NCBI RefSeq assembly: GCF_009909145.1
Contig: NZ_JAAAPJ010000009.1
Coordinates: forward strand, 124,001-188,000
Source of the DNA: Corallococcus silvisoli
GTDB taxonomy: Bacteria > Myxococcota > Myxococcia > Myxococcales > Myxococcaceae
Direction: 5' to 3'
Length of the DNA: 64,000 nucleotides
The translations under genes and the position numbers were made by a program. This document shows, one piece after another, positions 62,428-64,000 of the stretch (position 1 is its first letter; each line of letters starts with the position of its first letter). The notes below the pieces were generated by a model, which was not told the DNA's origin, searched no databases, and saw only the letters and a list, made by a program, of their open reading frames with translations.

Positions 62428-63573
62428 GTGAACTTCGACCTCACCGAGACCCAGACGCTCATCCGCGACACCGCGCGCAAGTTCGCCCGCGAGCGCGTGG
62501 CTCCCCATGCCCGCGCGGCGGACCGCGAGGAGCGGTTCGATCCGGAAGTCTTCAAGGCCCTGGCGGAAGTGGGGCTGCTCGGGGTGAACCTCCCCGGGCG
62601 CTACGGCGGCGCGGAGGCGGGGGTCGTCTCCTACGCGCTGGCGATGATGGAGATGGCCGCCGCGGACGCCTCCGTGTCCGTGGCCATGGCCGTCACCAAC
62701 ATGTGCGCGGAGCTCATCCACGCGGTCGGCACCGACGCGCAGCGGGAGAAGTTCGTCCCCCGCATCACCTCCGGTGAGGCCATCGTCGGCGCGTTCGCCC
62801 TCAGCGAGCCGCACGCGGGCTCCGACCCCGGCGCCATGCGCACCACCGCGGTGAAGCGCGGCGACGCCTACGTGCTCAACGGCAGCAAGCAGTGGATCAC
62901 CTCCGGCGCGTACGCGGGCGTCATCGTCGTCTGGGCCCGCACGAGCGGGACCGGCAACAAGGGCCTGTCCTGCTTCATCGTGGAAGGCGGCGCGAAGGGC
63001 CTCCACGTGGGCAAGCACGAGGACAAGATGGGCCTGCGCGCGTCCAACACCGTGGGCCTCACCTTCGAGGACTGCGAAGTCCCCGCGGCCCACCTCCTGG
63101 GCAAGGAGGGCGACGGGTTCCGCCTGGCCATGATGGCGCTGGACGGCGGGCGCATTGGCATCGCGGCGCAGGCGTGCGGCGTGGGCCGCGCCGCGCTGGA
63201 GGCGGCGGTGTCCTACACCAAGGACCGCAAGGCCTTTGGTCAGGCCGTGGCGGACTTCCAGGCCCCGCGCTTCATGATGGCGGACATGCGCACACAGCTG
63301 GACGCGGCGGAGCTGCTCACCCTGCGGGCGGCCGCCCTCAAGGAGTCCGGCCAGCCGTTCACCCGCGAGGCCTCCATGGCGAAGCTGTTCGCCAGCGAGA
63401 TGAGCAACAAGGTCGCGGACAAGGCCGTGCAACTGCACGGGGGCTACGGTTACATCGACGAGTTCCCCGTGGAGCGCTACTTCCGGGATGCCCGCGTGCA
63501 GACCATCTACGAGGGCACCAGCGAGGTGCAGCGGATGGTCATCGCCCGGGAGACCTTCCGCCAGCAGGGGTAG
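62428..63573 (+). CDS. Acyl-CoA dehydrogenase (2)
   Basis: The 381-residue product has the standard signatures GAFALSEPHAGSDPGAMRTT, AVQLHGGYGYIDEFPVERYF and the catalytic glutamate in QTIYEGTSEVQRMVIA. The GTG at 62428 begins the conserved N-terminus (NFDLTETQTLIRDTARKFAR). It is paralogous to the enzyme at 60787-61938 but the two differ throughout, suggesting different chain-length or branched-chain preference. A hairpin follows at 63582. Confidence 0.92.
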   Translation: MNFDLTETQTLIRDTARKFARERVAPHARAADREERFDPEVFKALAEVGLLGVNLPGRYGGAEAGVVSYALAMMEMAAADASVSVAMAVTNMCAELIHAVGTDAQREKFVPRITSGEAIVGAFALSEPHAGSDPGAMRTTAVKRGDAYVLNGSKQWITSGAYAGVIVVWARTSGTGNKGLSCFIVEGGAKGLHVGKHEDKMGLRASNTVGLTFEDCEVPAAHLLGKEGDGFRLAMMALDGGRIGIAAQACGVGRAALEAAVSYTKDRKAFGQAVADFQAPRFMMADMRTQLDAAELLTLRAAALKESGQPFTREASMAKLFASEMSNKVADKAVQLHGGYGYIDEFPVERYFRDARVQTIYEGTSEVQRMVIARETFRQQG

Positions 63574-63581
63574 GCGCTCCG

Positions 63582-63609
63582 CCTGTCCCACCCGGGGCGG
63601 GCGGGCAGG
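63582..63609 (+). terminator. GC-rich hairpin after the second acyl-CoA dehydrogenase gene
   Basis: CCTG-t-CCC-a-CCC (63582-63593) pairs with GGG-c-GGG-c-AGG (63599-63609), 10 base pairs with one bulge and one mismatch and a 5-base loop. It starts eight bases past the stop codon. No T-run. Confidence 0.38.
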
Positions 63610-63688
63610 GGGGCCTGACAGGTAGGAGAGGTGCGGACCCTGCCGGGCGTTCATAGAAAACGGAACAGCACCTGAGGCGGCGCCCCAC

Positions 63689-63718
63689 TTGACTCCCGGA
63701 AACTCCGGTGTCTAGGGT
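63689..63718 (+). promoter_or_regulatory. Candidate promoter for rpsA
   Basis: TTGACT (63689-63694) and TAGGGT (63713-63718) are separated by 18 bases, matching the layout of the T6SS promoter at 476-505. It would give a 5' leader of about 120 bases, long enough for feedback control as known for S1 in other bacteria. Confidence 0.5.
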
Positions 63719-63844
63719 GCGCGGCTTCCAGCCAGCCTTACGTCCCTATCGGAGGGACACCCGCGGTTTCCCGTCGCTCCCCGCAGGCGGCCGCGCACCC
63801 ATTCAAACAGGGGGCAGTTGTACCGTTCCAAGGACTTCCACTTC

Positions 63845-64000
63845 ATGCAGCAGAACGTGAACCAGCAGATCGACGGCGGTGACGAAGACTTCGCGGCGAT
63901 GTTCGAGGCCTCGCTCAAGGAGCGTGGCGGCGACGGAATCCTGAAGGAAGGCGAGATCGTCAAGGGCACGGTCGTGCAGGTGACGAAGGATTTCGCGATC
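63845..64000 (+). CDS. rpsA: 30S ribosomal protein S1, 5' end only
   Basis: Fifty-two codons are present before the window ends. The start MQQNVNQQIDGGDEDFAAMF and the beginning of an S1-type motif, EGEIVKGTVVQVTKDFAI, identify ribosomal protein S1, which binds mRNA on the 30S subunit. AAGGA lies about twelve bases upstream of the ATG. The preceding 271 bases contain a hairpin, the promoter candidate and otherwise nothing recognised. Confidence 0.85.
   Translation, partial: MQQNVNQQIDGGDEDFAAMFEASLKERGGDGILKEGEIVKGTVVQVTKDFAI

Overview
The window is high-GC, densely coded DNA that looks like a myxobacterial chromosome, most likely Myxococcaceae (Corallococcus or Myxococcus-like). Several gene types point that way: a Ser/Thr kinase fused to a formylglycine-synthase-like domain, an FHA/sigma-54 activator, a TIGR02996-type domain, an AgmX/PglI-type protein, an ADYC-type secreted protein and many lipoproteins. 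The call rests on recognising these families by eye; no database search was run. No gap between genes exceeds 300 bases once starts are corrected. I saw no tRNA or rRNA gene, CRISPR array, insertion sequence or integrase.

Bases 1-19200 hold a type VI secretion system (T6SS). The + strand reads: partial gene (probably tssG), tssB, tssC, an hcp-like gene, tssK, tssE, vgrG1, a separate beta-helix needle gene, tssF, tssL, a small gene, tssM and tssJ. A second module converges on it from the - strand: a MshEN-domain protein, a second vgrG with an alanine-rich tail, and a 707-residue coiled-coil protein. The first spike is split into two genes. The hcp gene sits between two perfect stem-loops. ClpV, TssA, PAAR and recognisable toxins are absent from this window.

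Bases 19292-31275 hold a lipoprotein, an ArsB/NhaD-type permease, a secreted protein with a sigma-54-like promoter, an mrfA-mrfB (yprA-yprB) DNA-repair pair, a divergent LysR/MFS pair, a lone membrane-fusion protein and an OmpA-domain protein.

Bases 31357-36851 hold a five-gene set matching the functionally obscure STM4011-STM4015 families: a WGR/leucine-rich protein and an ATP-grasp-like protein on +, and an alkaline-phosphatase-like hydrolase plus two radical SAM enzymes on -. The two arms meet tail to tail with a 34-base overlap. This is the best candidate for an undescribed pathway in the window.

Bases 37113-55521 hold a secreted S8 protease, tandem Tiki/ChaN-like lipoproteins, a PrxQ peroxiredoxin, an FHA/sigma-54 activator overlapping a Ser/Thr kinase with an activation-loop insertion, an ADYC protein divergent from a CocE-type hydrolase across a cluster of GCAA-N3-TTGC palindromes, rtcA, a small membrane protein, SppA and a zinc-ribbon protein.

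Bases 55604-64000 hold a lipoprotein, the Mrp/ApbC Fe-S carrier, two small myxobacterial-type proteins, and a beta-oxidation-like group (3-hydroxyacyl-CoA dehydrogenase, enoyl-CoA hydratase, two acyl-CoA dehydrogenases) interleaved with two small secreted proteins. The window ends in the first codons of rpsA (ribosomal protein S1).
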